Shown here piece by piece: positions 12,901-22,600 of a DNA stretch of 64,000 nucleotides. Source of the stretch: Mytilisepta virgata (lineage: Eukaryota; Mollusca; Bivalvia; Mytilida; Mytilidae). The notes under the pieces are model-generated. The model did no database searches, was not told the DNA's origin, and was given only the letters and a program-made list of their open reading frames with translations. Within the stretch, counting starts at the first letter, position 1; the number at the start of each line of letters is the position of its first letter. The stretch lies in assembly GCA_028015205.1 (NCBI GenBank), contig CM051521.1, positions 106,802,513 through 106,866,512 on the forward strand. Direction: 5' to 3'. Position numbers and translations under genes: made by a program.

Positions 12901-15900
12901 TAGATTGTTGCATGTAAGTGAAAGTGTGTCAGCAGGCTCCTGTTCCTTTGAAGTCCATTTTCTGGCATAGTCCTCAACAGAATCCATCAGCAATTTGAAG
13001 TTATATTTCCAATTGTAACATAATAGAACAAATTTCCTTTGATCTTTTTATGGATTAATCATACTTATTTTGAGCGTTGTGCAAAGCCATGGTACAACAT
13101 GAGAGATTGCAAGTTAGACCATAAAGCTGACGTCACATGAAAAAATTCCCATTCAGATGCATTGAACGGGGCGGAGCCTAAACCATGGAATAACATTCAA
13201 AATTTCAAGTTATTCCATGGCTTATGCTCCACCCACTTCCTACGGATCTCCGCCTCAAAAATTGACTCATAGTTTCACCCAAGAAGAATTTTATTTCAGC
13301 TCGACAGAATTCTGAGTAATGAGATTTCTTCTCTACTTCGACTTGCTGTGACACCTTGAATTGCCATACGAGTGCATTTTACTGCATGTTCATTTCAAAT
13401 TGTCATATTTCTCGACACTCTATTGTTGTATATTTTTTTTACCATTAACAGCAATTCGTTTTTTTCTGTTTTTTTTTTTTTGGCATTAAAAAGCACAGGC
13501 TGTACGATTTTAATCGGGAAAATACCAACGAATATAATGAAACGCTGATAATGCAAGTGAGAACAGAACCGTCTAAAAAGAAAAAAAAAGTGACAACATC
13601 GGAAACACAAAGAAAATCATCTTCAATTTCTTGGACCGCCTGTGATAAATGAAAGTCATCTTCTATTTCTCCAGCGATTTTAAAAAGCTGCATATTATCA
13701 TCGTCCATTGTTAAAAAATCAACGTCGTTGAGTGTTGCCATGATTGAATGGTGCGCAGACTACTGTAGGCGCGAAAGCGGCCGGAACGTTTATATATGCC
13801 CACAAAAGCGCGTGCTGATCACACGACTTTAAGACGTGATTTGATTGGACAAACGTTTTATTCTATTTTTATTTGATCTGTCACTCAATCTCTGTCAATC
13901 TTTTTATAATGTTACAAAACATATATACCACGCCTTACTCATTAACATATTTAAACTTAACTCGCCTTACAGGCTCGTAAGTTTAAATATGTTAACTCGT
14001 AAGAAACGTGGTATATATAATACTTAATTGGCTGAGGTTCTCGGTATTTGGGACCTTTGGCTAGCATATTTTTAGCTTTTGATTGTCAACTAGATTTAGG
14101 TCTCCAGTGATAACATGACCCACTGGATTAATTTATACACTGAACCGCAAAAGAAACGTCGCACAAAATGACATGTTCACATACATATATTTCAAAGTGA
14201 CATTTATATATTTTAAATTAATTTTTACAAAATTTAATGAAATAATATTCAACCGTCTTTGAACTTCGTCCCATAAATGTTCAATAGGGTTTAAATCTGG
14301 ACTCAAAGCCGGCCAATCCATAACATTAATGTTATTCTGCTGTAGGAAGTCTCTTGTGGCTCTTGCGGTATGCGCACGTGCATTGTCCTGTTGGAAAGTC
14401 TTGTTTTGATGACGTGCGAGATGGGGCTGAACATGGGGTGTCAAGACTTGGTCGATGTAACGGGCAGCTGTTACGCCATTTCCTCTGCCTGGGCCAAGGT
14501 TCTGAAAGATGACTGGACCAAGTTTAACGTTAAGGCCGATTCCACCCCATACCATGATGCTAGGTCCTCCCCACGCGTCTGTTTCCAGAATGCAGCTGTC
14601 TTCGTAACGTTCCCCGCGTCTTCTCCACACTCTGGTTCTGCCATCGGCTGTTGAAATGCAGTAACGGCTTTCGTCAGAGAAGATGATGTTACGCCATTGT
14701 CGATTTCGCCAATTCTGTCGCTGAGTGGCCCACTGAAGACGAGCTTGACGGTGTCGAGGAGTAAGAATAGGTCCTCTTGCTGGACGGCGACATCTCATGT
14801 TTCTAGCAGCTAATCGCCGACGAACCGTATCATCACTTATGGGTCGTCCATGTGTTCCAACAGTGTTTCTGGCAGTTTCGGCAGCTGGGGTGAACCGATT
14901 CATCAAATGGTGACGAACAATGCCTCTATTCTGTCTAGGGGTAGTGACTTGGGGTCTACCACTCCGTGGACGGTCATTTGTGCTGTTTGTTGCATTGTAC
15001 CGTGTCCGTAGACGTTCAATTGTTCGAACAGCACAGTTGAAGTCGTTGGCAATAACTCTGGCAGATTGCCCAGCATCCAATCGACCAATGGCCTGTTCTC
15101 TCTGTTGTGGAGTCAGACGTGGCATAGCTTCTGTGTCAACACTGATACTAACACTCTTTAATTTTCTCCGGCCTTTTATACCCATAAAGGAGCATGCATT
15201 TCACGAACATTTAAGATTTAAGAAAAATTACCGCCAAGTGTGTCCCACGAGCGGTTTTAGGTACGGTCGCTCTACGATATCAACTGAAAATTATTCAACC
15301 GAAAATTTAATTCACAGGTAATTTAATCTTACCTGGTGATGTAATCGTAATACTGATTATATAAAAATCATTAATTAATATTTATTTTGAATTTTGCTAA
15401 CATTTTGAAAAAGCGACGTTTCTTTTGCGGTTCAGTATATTAAAAATGTTAACTGATTTAAACTGTTTTGTATATTTGGACTTTGTGTCGTCTACTCTCA
15501 TTTTGTCTGGTCAAAAACAGCAATCTCTAGTTGCCGAAAATAATGTTCTGTGATAATTATTCAAATGGGCACAGAAATTCTAAAAAAAAAAGATACGTGT
15601 CGTTTGCAAGATTTTTGTATATATATGGAGTGTGTCCTGATGTTTAAATTACAATTTACTAATAAAAACAGAAGTGCCTGTGCAAAAAGGCTTAGAAATT
15701 GATTTTAATACTGCCAATTGTTTGCTGTTCCCTCATTGGGATTCAAGCTAACGCTGTTGTGACATGTGTGGCTTCATCGCCTGCATTGTGCGTCACGCCC
15801 AAATTTTGTTGTCATTTAATCATATAGCACAGTTTACTGAGGTTATTGCCAATGAGATCAATAATCTACCTTACGTATCTATATATTTTCCTGTTGGTTT

Positions 15901-17532
15901 CTTTTTATCAACTATTCAAATTGAATGTTTGTTCATAGCTCAAGCTTCTGTGAATATAAGATTAGAATCAATGAAGACTACACAAACCATTTTAATATTG
16001 TTGATATACTACTATGGTTACAGGAGAACAATAATATGCAACACTGGTCATGCACGATTTTCTGGAAATTTAAAAATCAATACAATTGTATTTTTATCTT
16101 GCAACTTTTACAAATCACTAGAGAAACCATAATCTGGTTCTTATTACTTAAAGTAACGAAAGCGACGCAGAAACAAATGCCATCGGAACCATTTCGTAAT
16201 TTATAAACCAAAATAAATGGATATGGAATAATTGTCCCTAATTCCGCGAAATCCAATTTGATTAAACATTCTATAATAGTTAGTATATAATAAATGTTTT
16301 GGATATATATGCAAGTATGTGTGTTATTGATTGTGATTAGTTTCTAGTATCTATGTAAATCTTTAAATATCCAGATGTGACACAACTGACATTTAGCAAA
16401 GAAATCTGCTCGAACTCGCAGTTAGGGATTTTCGATGATCCGAGTCGAACCCCTCACTCCCAGGAGGTATACATATTGCCCCCTTGCAGTGCCATTGTAT
16501 AAATGTTTAACTATAGGAAGGATATTCGGATTTTACAAATAAGTCCGGGTGTCTAGGCCTTTGTAGATACAAATGTTAGGATATGGGGTATGCGTCAACG
16601 AGACAATATCCCATAGGACTGAACAAGGAAAAGATTATTAATCTAAGAATGATCGCGTGTCCTTCAAAGAAGAGCAACCATGTACATATACACCTCAAGA
16701 CAAACATTAAAATGGCTCAGGAAATACCCTCTAAGTTCAAACGCCTGTTTTTTTAAAGTCAGATAAAACTAGGAAATTTGTCGACACTTATAATTGTTTT
16801 GTAATATATTAATTTTCTACCGTGAAAATGTTATATCCTTCACATTAATAACTATTTTTCTCTTTAAAATAAGTTTATACTTTTAACTACTGACTCCTAA
16901 TTATTAATTAATTGTAGGATGTCAAATTTGATGCACAAGATGTGCACATTTTGTCCAATTACGACTCCTAAGTTTGCCCAAGCCCTGGGAATTTAATTAG
17001 TAGCAGCTAATTGGTTTAGATGAAAAAATTTTGTCATCTGCTTTGCAAAATATTAAATTGAAATTCGAAAAACACTGATAGTGTCCGCAGTATTTCCCAG
17101 TTTTATATATGGAGTATTCTTCGATTTCTCACGGCCTACAAGAGTTTTATCAGACTAGAAACAATGGTGTAAAAATGTAACCAAATGTATATAAATTTTC
17201 TGAAGTATGTTAAACCATTGAGTATTAGGGAGCGACCAGTTGATTTTTAGGGGGGGGGCATGGAAGTAATCTTAAGTCCTGCCTTTTTTTCAGCAAAATT
17301 TCGAGACTGACTTTTTTTTTACTACCTGGTGTTGTCCTGCCTTTTTTCTGTGTTCATGCCTTTTTTCTGAGGATTTTTGTTCCTGCCTTATTTTCACCAA
17401 ATTTTGCATCCTGCTTTTTTTCAAATCCCTTCCATGCCCCCCCCCCCTAAAAAAATCAAATGGTTGCTCCCTTACAAAAAAATAAGTCTGTAACCACTTA
17501 CTTTGGTTATAAGGAGGAGGTTGCGTTGACAT
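9839..17532 (-). CDS. LITAF-domain protein, four coding exons (LITAF gene A)
   Basis: A small LITAF/SIMPLE-family protein. Family members anchor in late endosome/lysosome membranes through a zinc-stabilised hydrophobic insertion and recruit ESCRT and NEDD4-type ligases. Four coding exons join in phase, with GT-AG sites: 17,532-17,502, 11,975-11,928, 10,521-10,287 and 9,947-9,839 (423 nt, 140 aa). Residues 5-8 are PPPY, a WW-binding PPxY motif. Residues 12-56 are Pro/Gln/Gly/Tyr-rich with [10 protein letters not shown] repeats. The LITAF domain spans about 70-136: CPNC (75-78), hydrophobic 93-116 with the GCC/IPF motif, then HSCPSC (125-130). The start is the ATG directly after an AG acceptor, so a noncoding first exon probably lies upstream. 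Its gene is head to head with survivin. Introns hold Penelope-like, Tc1 and MITE insertions; none hits an exon. Confidence 0.88.
10287..10521 (-). CDS. LITAF gene A, exon 3
   Basis: 235 nt with acceptor TTTAAG and donor GTAGGT. It encodes the [10 protein letters not shown] repeats, a TTVVVTQP linker, the first zinc half-site MTCPNC and the start of the hydrophobic segment ([14 protein letters not shown]). Frame and phases (enter 1, leave 2) fit exons 2 and 4. Confidence 0.9.
11928..11975 (-). CDS. LITAF gene A, exon 2
   Basis: 48 nt between a TTTTTTTTTACAG acceptor and a GTAAGAA donor. It encodes a proline-rich run ([13 protein letters not shown]). Too short for ordinary ORF calling; supported by phase continuity with exons 1 and 3. 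Confidence 0.85.
12133..13011 (-). mobile_element. Penelope-like retroelement copy 2, internally deleted (3' part)
   Basis: A minus-strand fragment of the same element as 36,490-38,510, lying in intron 1 of LITAF gene A. From 13,011 downward it reads the [11 protein letters not shown] block, jumps over about 580 bp present in copy 1, then continues through [33 protein letters not shown] and the RT active site YIDD (12,490-12,510). A second deletion follows SELE before the C-terminal block, and the common 3' UTR runs to about 12,133. The active-site YIDD is intact here but the frame is broken. Confidence 0.8.
13169..13234. repeat. Short palindrome around CCATGGAATAAC
   Basis: Imperfect arms of about 26 bp contain CCATGGAATAAC and GTTATTCCATGG with a 14-nt loop; outer bases GGGCGGAGC and GCTCCACCC also pair with one mismatch. 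Confidence 0.8.
13395..13741 (-). CDS. Unassigned ORF in the 1-kb insertion (possible first exon)
   Basis: The ORF begins [20 protein letters not shown] and contains two copies of EIEDDF. It sits about 50 bp downstream of a TATA-like element. The last part becomes hydrophobic and T-rich and may be intronic, so the true coding part could be only the first 50 or so codons (two overlapping frames run on to 13,395-13,445). I recognise no family. Acidic N-terminus plus own promoter inside an insertion suggest the 5' end of a DNA-transposon gene. Confidence 0.35.
13784..13797 (-). promoter_or_regulatory. TATA-like promoter upstream of the insertion ORF
   Basis: On the minus strand GGGCATATATAAACG lies about 45-55 bp before the ATG at 13,741, with a locally GC-rich stretch (CGGCCGCTTTCGCGCC) between. 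Spacing suits a TATA box with a start site close to the ATG. Confidence 0.4.
13921..14018. repeat. Long hairpin, member 1 of the CTCGC-TTA-GGCTCG loop set
   Basis: Arms 13,921-13,958 and 13,978-14,018 pair over about 39 bp (ATATATACCACG...TTTAAACTTA with its inverse). The loop reads ACTCGCCTTACAGGCTCG. Confidence 0.9.
14028..14125 (-). mobile_element. Penelope-like copy 2, 5' fragment
   Basis: The minus strand is closely similar to 36,587-36,690, covering the [17 protein letters not shown] coding block. It is the upstream continuation of 13,011-12,133, separated by the 1-kb insertion. Its 5' boundary is 12 bp from the Tc1 element that starts at 14,138. Confidence 0.75.
14133..15125 (-). pseudogene. 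Tc1 transposase, C-terminally truncated (family 1)
   Basis: 330 codons from [12 protein letters not shown] prefer this ATG (15,125) over the in-frame ATG at 15,185, which overlaps the TATA box. Order: HTH DNA-binding halves (about 1-110, with the GRPR-like [11 protein letters not shown]), then DDE catalysis: [30 protein letters not shown]. There are 34 residues between second Asp and Glu (DD34E, as in Tc1). After DEVQRRL the frame enters unrelated AT-rich sequence and then translates the terminal inverted repeat itself (ATFLLRFSV), ending beyond the element. About 50 C-terminal residues, including the GGHTRY end kept in the copy at 5.5 kb, are deleted. Catalytic residues remain but function is doubtful. 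Confidence 0.88.
14138..15435 (-). mobile_element. Tc1-type transposon, family 1, copy with intact ends
   Basis: About 1.3 kb bounded by inverted ends CTGAACCGCAAAAGAAACGT (left from 14,140; right ending 15,435), within TA-rich flanks. The left end has two extra bases (CA) before the shared sequence. Same family as 4,347-5,721. It lies in intron 1 of LITAF gene A, in the same orientation as the gene. A TATA box (TATAAAAG, minus strand, 15,173-15,180) precedes the transposase. Confidence 0.9.
15173..15180 (-). promoter_or_regulatory. Tc1 TATA box
   Basis: TATAAAAG on the minus strand, about 50 bp before the transposase ATG at 15,125. The unrelated Tc1 family at 22.8 kb has TATAAAAA at a comparable place (23,053-23,060). 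Confidence 0.55.
15436..17224. other. Intron 1 sequence of LITAF gene A
   Basis: AT-rich intron with no recognisable exon. A minus-strand GGTTCGACTC near 16,440-16,450 resembles a Pol III B box but has no tRNA fold around it. Frames at 15,764-16,206 are chance ORFs without protein-like composition. Confidence 0.5.
17225..17474. mobile_element. Fold-back MITE with G/C-homopolymer ends
   Basis: About 250 bp with inverted ends of about 42 bp: left TTAGGGAGCGACCAGTTGAT followed by a G9 run and GCATGGAAG; right the inverse with a C10 run and GGTTGCTCCCTTA. The interior repeats CCTGCCTTTTTTT-like phrases. No coding capacity. It ends 27 bp from the splice donor of the start-codon exon of LITAF gene A. 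Confidence 0.9.
17502..17532 (-). CDS. LITAF gene A, exon 1 (start codon)
   Basis: 31 nt: ATG immediately after TTATCATTTCAG, encoding [10 protein letters not shown], with a GTAAGT donor. The acceptor right before the ATG points to an upstream noncoding exon that I could not locate. Confidence 0.85.
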
Positions 17533-18855
17533 CTGAAATGATAAACAACAATACAGTGTCAGACAAACAGAATTTTTGATCAACATAAACAGCAGAACTC
17601 CACCTAGAATATATTGACTTTTGACCAAAATTAAACTAGCTGTATAGTATTAGTTTAATCAATTCATTTTATAAAAAAAAATTGTAATATAGTAATATTA
17701 CTTACATTTGAAAAAAATGTATATAAATCAAATAATATCCGTGATCAATAGGTATGAAATATTTAGATATTCACAGACTTTTTCCGATCAAGCGTATCAA
17801 CACATTCATCCAATCAAAAAATTTACAATTCAAAATACCTAGTACAATACTAGCAATATATATATAATTAGAAATAAAACTTAATAACCTTAGGAATGAA
17901 TGGTTTGATTTCTTCTTTGGAGATTCGCAAATCGCTTTCACTCCAGACACTTGCCGGTTGGCTTGCCCTTTAAAAGTTATAAACATTGACTGTATCGTTT
18001 GATATACATAACATGTATGTTAGTATTTATATTAAATGTTAAAAAATGAGAGAACCATCTCCGTTCTATTTGGTTGTAACACATGCACAATGATATAATG
18101 GTAGACATTTTCCGACACTAAATTATTTCATCCAAAGGCTTGCGTTAGTCTGTGTGTTGGACTTTATATATGGGCTAGTACGCAAAATCTCAGAATCAAG
18201 TTAGGGGTCCCGCGTGAGGACTTTTGAGGGTCAGTAATAAGAACCAAAAGTGTTATTAGTAGGATTAATTACAAGGATCAAGTGATCGTAATTTAAGTAA
18301 TTTATAAATTTATTTCCATATGCATTGCCATGTGATTATTACATATTTTATCTTTAAAAGCAGTCCCTTTTTGGTCCCAGTTTTGATACACTTTGAGATT
18401 TTTATTTCAAAGCACAACGAGCTTATTTTGACATAAACCGGTACCTTTCAAAGTGAAGGGTTTCTTTTTAGATAAAGTTATTTGTTGTTTTTAACATGAC
18501 CTTTACTATAAAATGATAAAAAAGAGATTGGAAAAATCAGGACTGGTTCATAATCTTTGAGCAGCATGGTATGTATAAATAATTACTACATTCATTTATT
18601 CAACAGAAAATAGATAAAAGACAGTTGGTAGCTTGATATGCGTTTTTTAAAATGCGGTGACCCCATATTTTTATTTCACCCAACACGATCATTTTCGGGA
18701 AGTTTCAAGAAAAAAATGTTGATACTGTTTTTCTATCCACGCTGAAAAACCATATAAAATGTATGTTAACAAACCCGTGGGAAACGAAAAAAAGATGGTT
18801 TATGTAGTGTCTTTGCAAAATAAATCCTTAAAAAAGTACATAGTGATTTTATCAA
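17533..18855. other. Sequence between LITAF gene A and survivin, part 1
   Basis: Between the LITAF start exon and the Penelope-like fragment I see no coding exon. The stretch holds the dispersed repeat at 17,891-18,017 and otherwise AT-rich DNA. It must contain the unseen 5' UTR exon and promoter of LITAF gene A if these lie within the window. Confidence 0.4.
17891..18017 (+). repeat. Dispersed repeat, copy 2 (partner at 2,064)
   Basis: Nearly identical to 2,064-2,190 over the first 48 bp (starting TAGGAATGAATGGTTTGATT), then increasingly divergent to ACATGTA. Confidence 0.7.
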
Positions 18856-18859
18856 TTGT

Positions 18860-19158
18860 TCTAGAGTCAAATTCTTTATAATGAATGGGACAAATATACC
18901 CAAGGAGGAAATAAAAAAAGGAGTAATCCCTTGGGCAGACAAACCCGGGAAGACAAATGAACAAGCACAACAAATAAACACAAAAAACCCCTAAAAAACA
19001 ATGAACTCCCATAAAAACCAGGAGTGAACCCGGGGGGTCCGAAAGGGCAAGCAGCTCCCGCCCCACACACGGCACCCGTCGTGAAGTTCAACAAAGCCAA
19101 TCCGGTGGAAGTCACATATCGGTGGGGGCACATGGAATGCCACGCCAGAGGGAACCGT
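18860..19158 (-). mobile_element. Penelope-like element copy 3, 3' UTR only (5'-truncated)
   Basis: The minus strand matches the 3' tail of the element at 38,235-38,500: the block with GAACTTCACGACGGGTGCCG, the CCCGGGTTTG stretch and the TTACTCC...TATATTTGTCC end. It is truncated just before the RT C-terminus. Frames over it (18,766-19,133) are not genes. It lies about 290 bp upstream of survivin exon 1. Confidence 0.85.
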
Positions 19159-19522
19159 AAATTTCTTAATTGATGAAATTAAACCTTATACTTTATTTCA
19201 CATTCAAATATACGAAAATATGTTTTCAAAAATACAGGATTTAAGCAAAAATTAATGACGTAACGACATCGATGACCATTCATAAGTCTGTCCTGTCTTC
19301 CGACCATAATTAATAGGTAGTTTTCTTCTATGTCCTTTATTTAGAGGGCTTTTGTTCTAAATTTTAAAAGAACGTTCAATTTTAATGTTTCAAAACATTT
19401 GTGTTAAGAAACTAATCCGGGATTATTGAACTTAATTTGTATTTATGGAACCGGAAGTAATATGCCTGATGGGATACCGCGGAATTTTCAAAATAAATAC
19501 CATTGAACAGCTGCAGCTGATC
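19159..19522 (+). promoter_or_regulatory. BIRC5: Probable survivin promoter / 5' UTR
   Basis: About 360 bp between the Penelope-like fragment and the preferred start codon. AACCGGAAGTAA (19,449-19,460) is a strong ETS/GABP-type site, often found near start sites of TATA-less housekeeping and cell-cycle genes. No TATA box is placed. An in-frame ATG at 19,445 overlaps the ETS site and would add 26 residues. Confidence 0.45.
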
Positions 19523-19642
19523 ATGGAATCATCCAGGCATAATCAAACAAAACGAGATCTATTAATGCACCTTGAATCAGAAAGGTTGAAATCTTTTGAA
19601 AATTGGCCTTTCGACGAATCATGTAAATGTACACCTTCAAAG
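19523..19642 (+). CDS. BIRC5: Survivin exon 1
   Basis: 40 codons from [10 protein letters not shown] to CKCTPSK, ending in phase 0 at the donor GTATAT (19,643). Includes the start of the BIR fold ([11 protein letters not shown]). Confidence 0.88.
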
Positions 19643-22600
19643 GTATATGCATAAACTGTGTCCCCATATTCGAAAATATGATACATATATACGAAGCTCC
19701 GTCATTAGGGACGGCAAGTGAAATTTAAATATATACTCAATATAGCTTCAAGTAAGATGTAAAGTTAGCTATGCATTTCCAAAAATCAAAACAGTTTATT
19801 TTTTAATAATATCTCTAAAAATAAATGATTTAGAGCTGTTTTAAGGCAGGTACCCTCAGACGTTTTTTGGATATTTCATGCTAAAATGTGTCAGAGTCTC
19901 TTAATTACTAAAAGAATTCATAAAAAATGTAATATTACCTTTTAGATCTGCATCTACTGTTTCAACTTAATGTATGGGGATCTGAGACGGTGTGTAAAAC
20001 ATAAAATAGACAGAAATAGCCACATAAATGTCATTTATTGAACAAAATCAAAGGAAAGATAACTCATATTTTCAAAATTTCACACTTAAATGTCACATAA
20101 AAATGTCCAGAACTCTAAAACTACAACAGAGTTTCCAATTAAATGTGTTTTAAAACTCTCCTGGTTATTTCTGGCCTTACTCCTCAATTCTGTGTGATAT
20201 CCTGAAAATAGAGGAGGTAAATACATTGTGTAACATGAATATTTGGCATATAGTTTCTTGGGATTATGTAAAACAAAATAGCTTTTAACAAATTGTATGT
20301 TTTTAAATTGTATATAAAATTTATGTAACACATAGTTATAATGCACAAATAACCTTCAAACGTTTAAATTTATTAATTTTTTAATTAGAATTAAAAAAAT
20401 AATACAATTAAAGAATTCAAATAATAATTTCTGGTATTCAACATATATAATGATCATTTTCTTTTCTTTTTTTAAGACATTTTAAAATTATTTGTTGAAG
20501 ATCATATGAAGGTGGTGAAAATTAATTTTCCTCACAATAATTACAATCAATTATCAGACATTACTATATACTACTTGGAAATTTTATGTTTAAGTTGGTT
20601 TTGGAGAATTCCATAATTTCAATTTGTACAGATGTAAATTTTGTAAAGCAAGAAGGAAATGTTATTCCTTTTTAATTTTTATCATTCATTAACTGATAAG
20701 GTACTGAACTATGATGTTTTCCATGTTAAAAGCTTTGTTTACATTGTAAATTTAACTCTACTGGTCGCTGGCATATTGAATCATTTTTTTTTTTACATTA
20801 ATTTTTTTTACATTAATTTTTTTAGTTAGGTTGTATACTGGAGTCACCTTGACTTTAACAGTGCCTGTTGAAGAAAGGTTATAAAAAATTTAGGGTAGGC
20901 ATTAAAAATTAGGTAGGGTCGGGTTACCCTAAACACAACTATATTTTTTTTAGGCCTAAAGAATAGAAACATCTCGAACCCAAAATGGAGCCAGTTGGAC
21001 GCAGGACAACATAATGTACTTCCCCCCTTTGAAAATTAAGTTGTGAAAACTACTGATAAGTTCCGGACATAAAGTGCGAAGGCAAACGGAGTTATCTCCC
21101 ATGTTATTTACTGTCGCTACCGTCATACAAATGTAGCACAAGGCGCAGGGGCTCGTTACAATGACACAGTATGTCATCTGTGACTGATCCATCATCCGAT
21201 CCCGATCTATAATACAACAGATCGGGGCTGTATCAGTCATGGGGCCTCGGTGGCCGAGTGGTCTAGGTAGTTTGTCATAACTACTAATGATCACTAGCCT
21301 GTCAACACTTAGGTTGTGAGTTCGAATCTCACCTGTGGCGGGGTGTGTTCGACTCCGATCTTAATTGACAAGGATTGCCAATTTTCCTACCGAACGTCGT
21401 GGTTCTTCCCGAGTACTCTGGCCTCCTCCACCAATAAAAACTGGCCGTCGTGAAATAGCCAAATGTGCTGAAAACGGCGTAAAACCCCAACTAAACCAAA
21501 CCATATCAGTCCCAGGTGACATAATGTGTCAATTGTTACGAGCCCCTTTGGTCATAGTAGCAGTAAATCACAGGCACCTGGGGAATGGATTAAGTGTGTT
21601 ACATCCTTCTTTTCCCTTCTGCCTTCCCTTTTTTTCTGCAGCACCCCAAGGCCTTCATATTTTTTTTCATCATTTATACCTAGTTCCCACTGTATAGTGT
21701 ATCATGCGTTCAGTGGCAGTAGTTCCATGTGAAACCCCCATAAGTACACCTATATATATACTTATTCTGTCTAAGATATACACAGCTGGGTGTATCATAT
21801 GGAACTCTTTCTGTTCCACTGTATCATGATTGTCACATGCTTTTTTAGTGTAAATTCGGCACCATTTTGATGTCGTTAAGTAGCACGATATAGTGAGATG
21901 CCCATATATGTCCGGAAATGTGTGCAGAGAATCAACAATCTGCATTTGTAACCCTTATTAGGGTATGGTAACTGGTGGTTACAAGGTTACATAAAATTAT
22001 ACATAATCACCATTGTCTTCTACGAAACAAACATAAAAATGAACTTATACTAAAAACAAAGGTAAAAGATAAAAATAATACGTTCAATATTTTGGCTAAC
22101 TAGCTTTGATATTGAGACCATGAATAGGATGTTAACTGTTCATAACATCACCCAAGACAAAACCTGTTTTTTTTTTTTATTTTTAAATTTCCTCTTGCAG
22201 TTTCTGATCATTAGTATCATAAACATGAGGCATCTTTAAACTCAGATGATTCCAAAATTTGGATATATATCTGAACATTTATATTATTCACTGAGAAAAT
22301 GAGGAAATCTGGAGAATTTGAGGATCAATATGGTAACTAACAGGAGTCAAAGTTTTATACGAAGAGATCTAGACATTCCCTTTTAATGAATGACAGCAGA
22401 GGAAAACGCCTTTAACAACTGATTGATTAGCTGTTGAAACATGGATTTATGGAATGGAGAAAAACAAAGAAGTATTTACAGTATCCTCAAATTATGGCTG
22501 AAAGGAGTACAATGAAATACATACACACTTCACATGAAAACATTAGCATTTAAGTAGGGAAGAAAACACAATGAAAAGATAATGTAAAAGGAGGTAGCAG

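Larger units (their letters stand above)
13012..14027. mobile_element. About 1-kb insertion that split the Penelope-like copy
   Basis: The Penelope-like sequence stops at ...CCAATT (13,006-13,011) and resumes at TTAATTGGCTG (14,028), the two halves of the continuous sequence found near 36,685-36,700. The intervening 1,016 bp is therefore a later insertion. It contains a minus-strand TATA-like promoter and ORF (separate entries), a 26-bp-arm palindrome at 13,169-13,234 and a long hairpin at 13,921-14,018. GTAACATAATA at the left end resembles the inverse of TATAATGTTAC at 13,905-13,915, so there may be two nested elements. The family is unknown. Confidence 0.65.

Noticed and set aside
14370..15321. 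Plus-strand frames opposite the Tc1 transposase
   Set aside because: They are antisense shadows of the minus-strand transposase.
16420..16500. Minus-strand B-box-like GGTTCGACTC as a tRNA or SINE
   Set aside because: No A box, fold or target duplication could be found around it.
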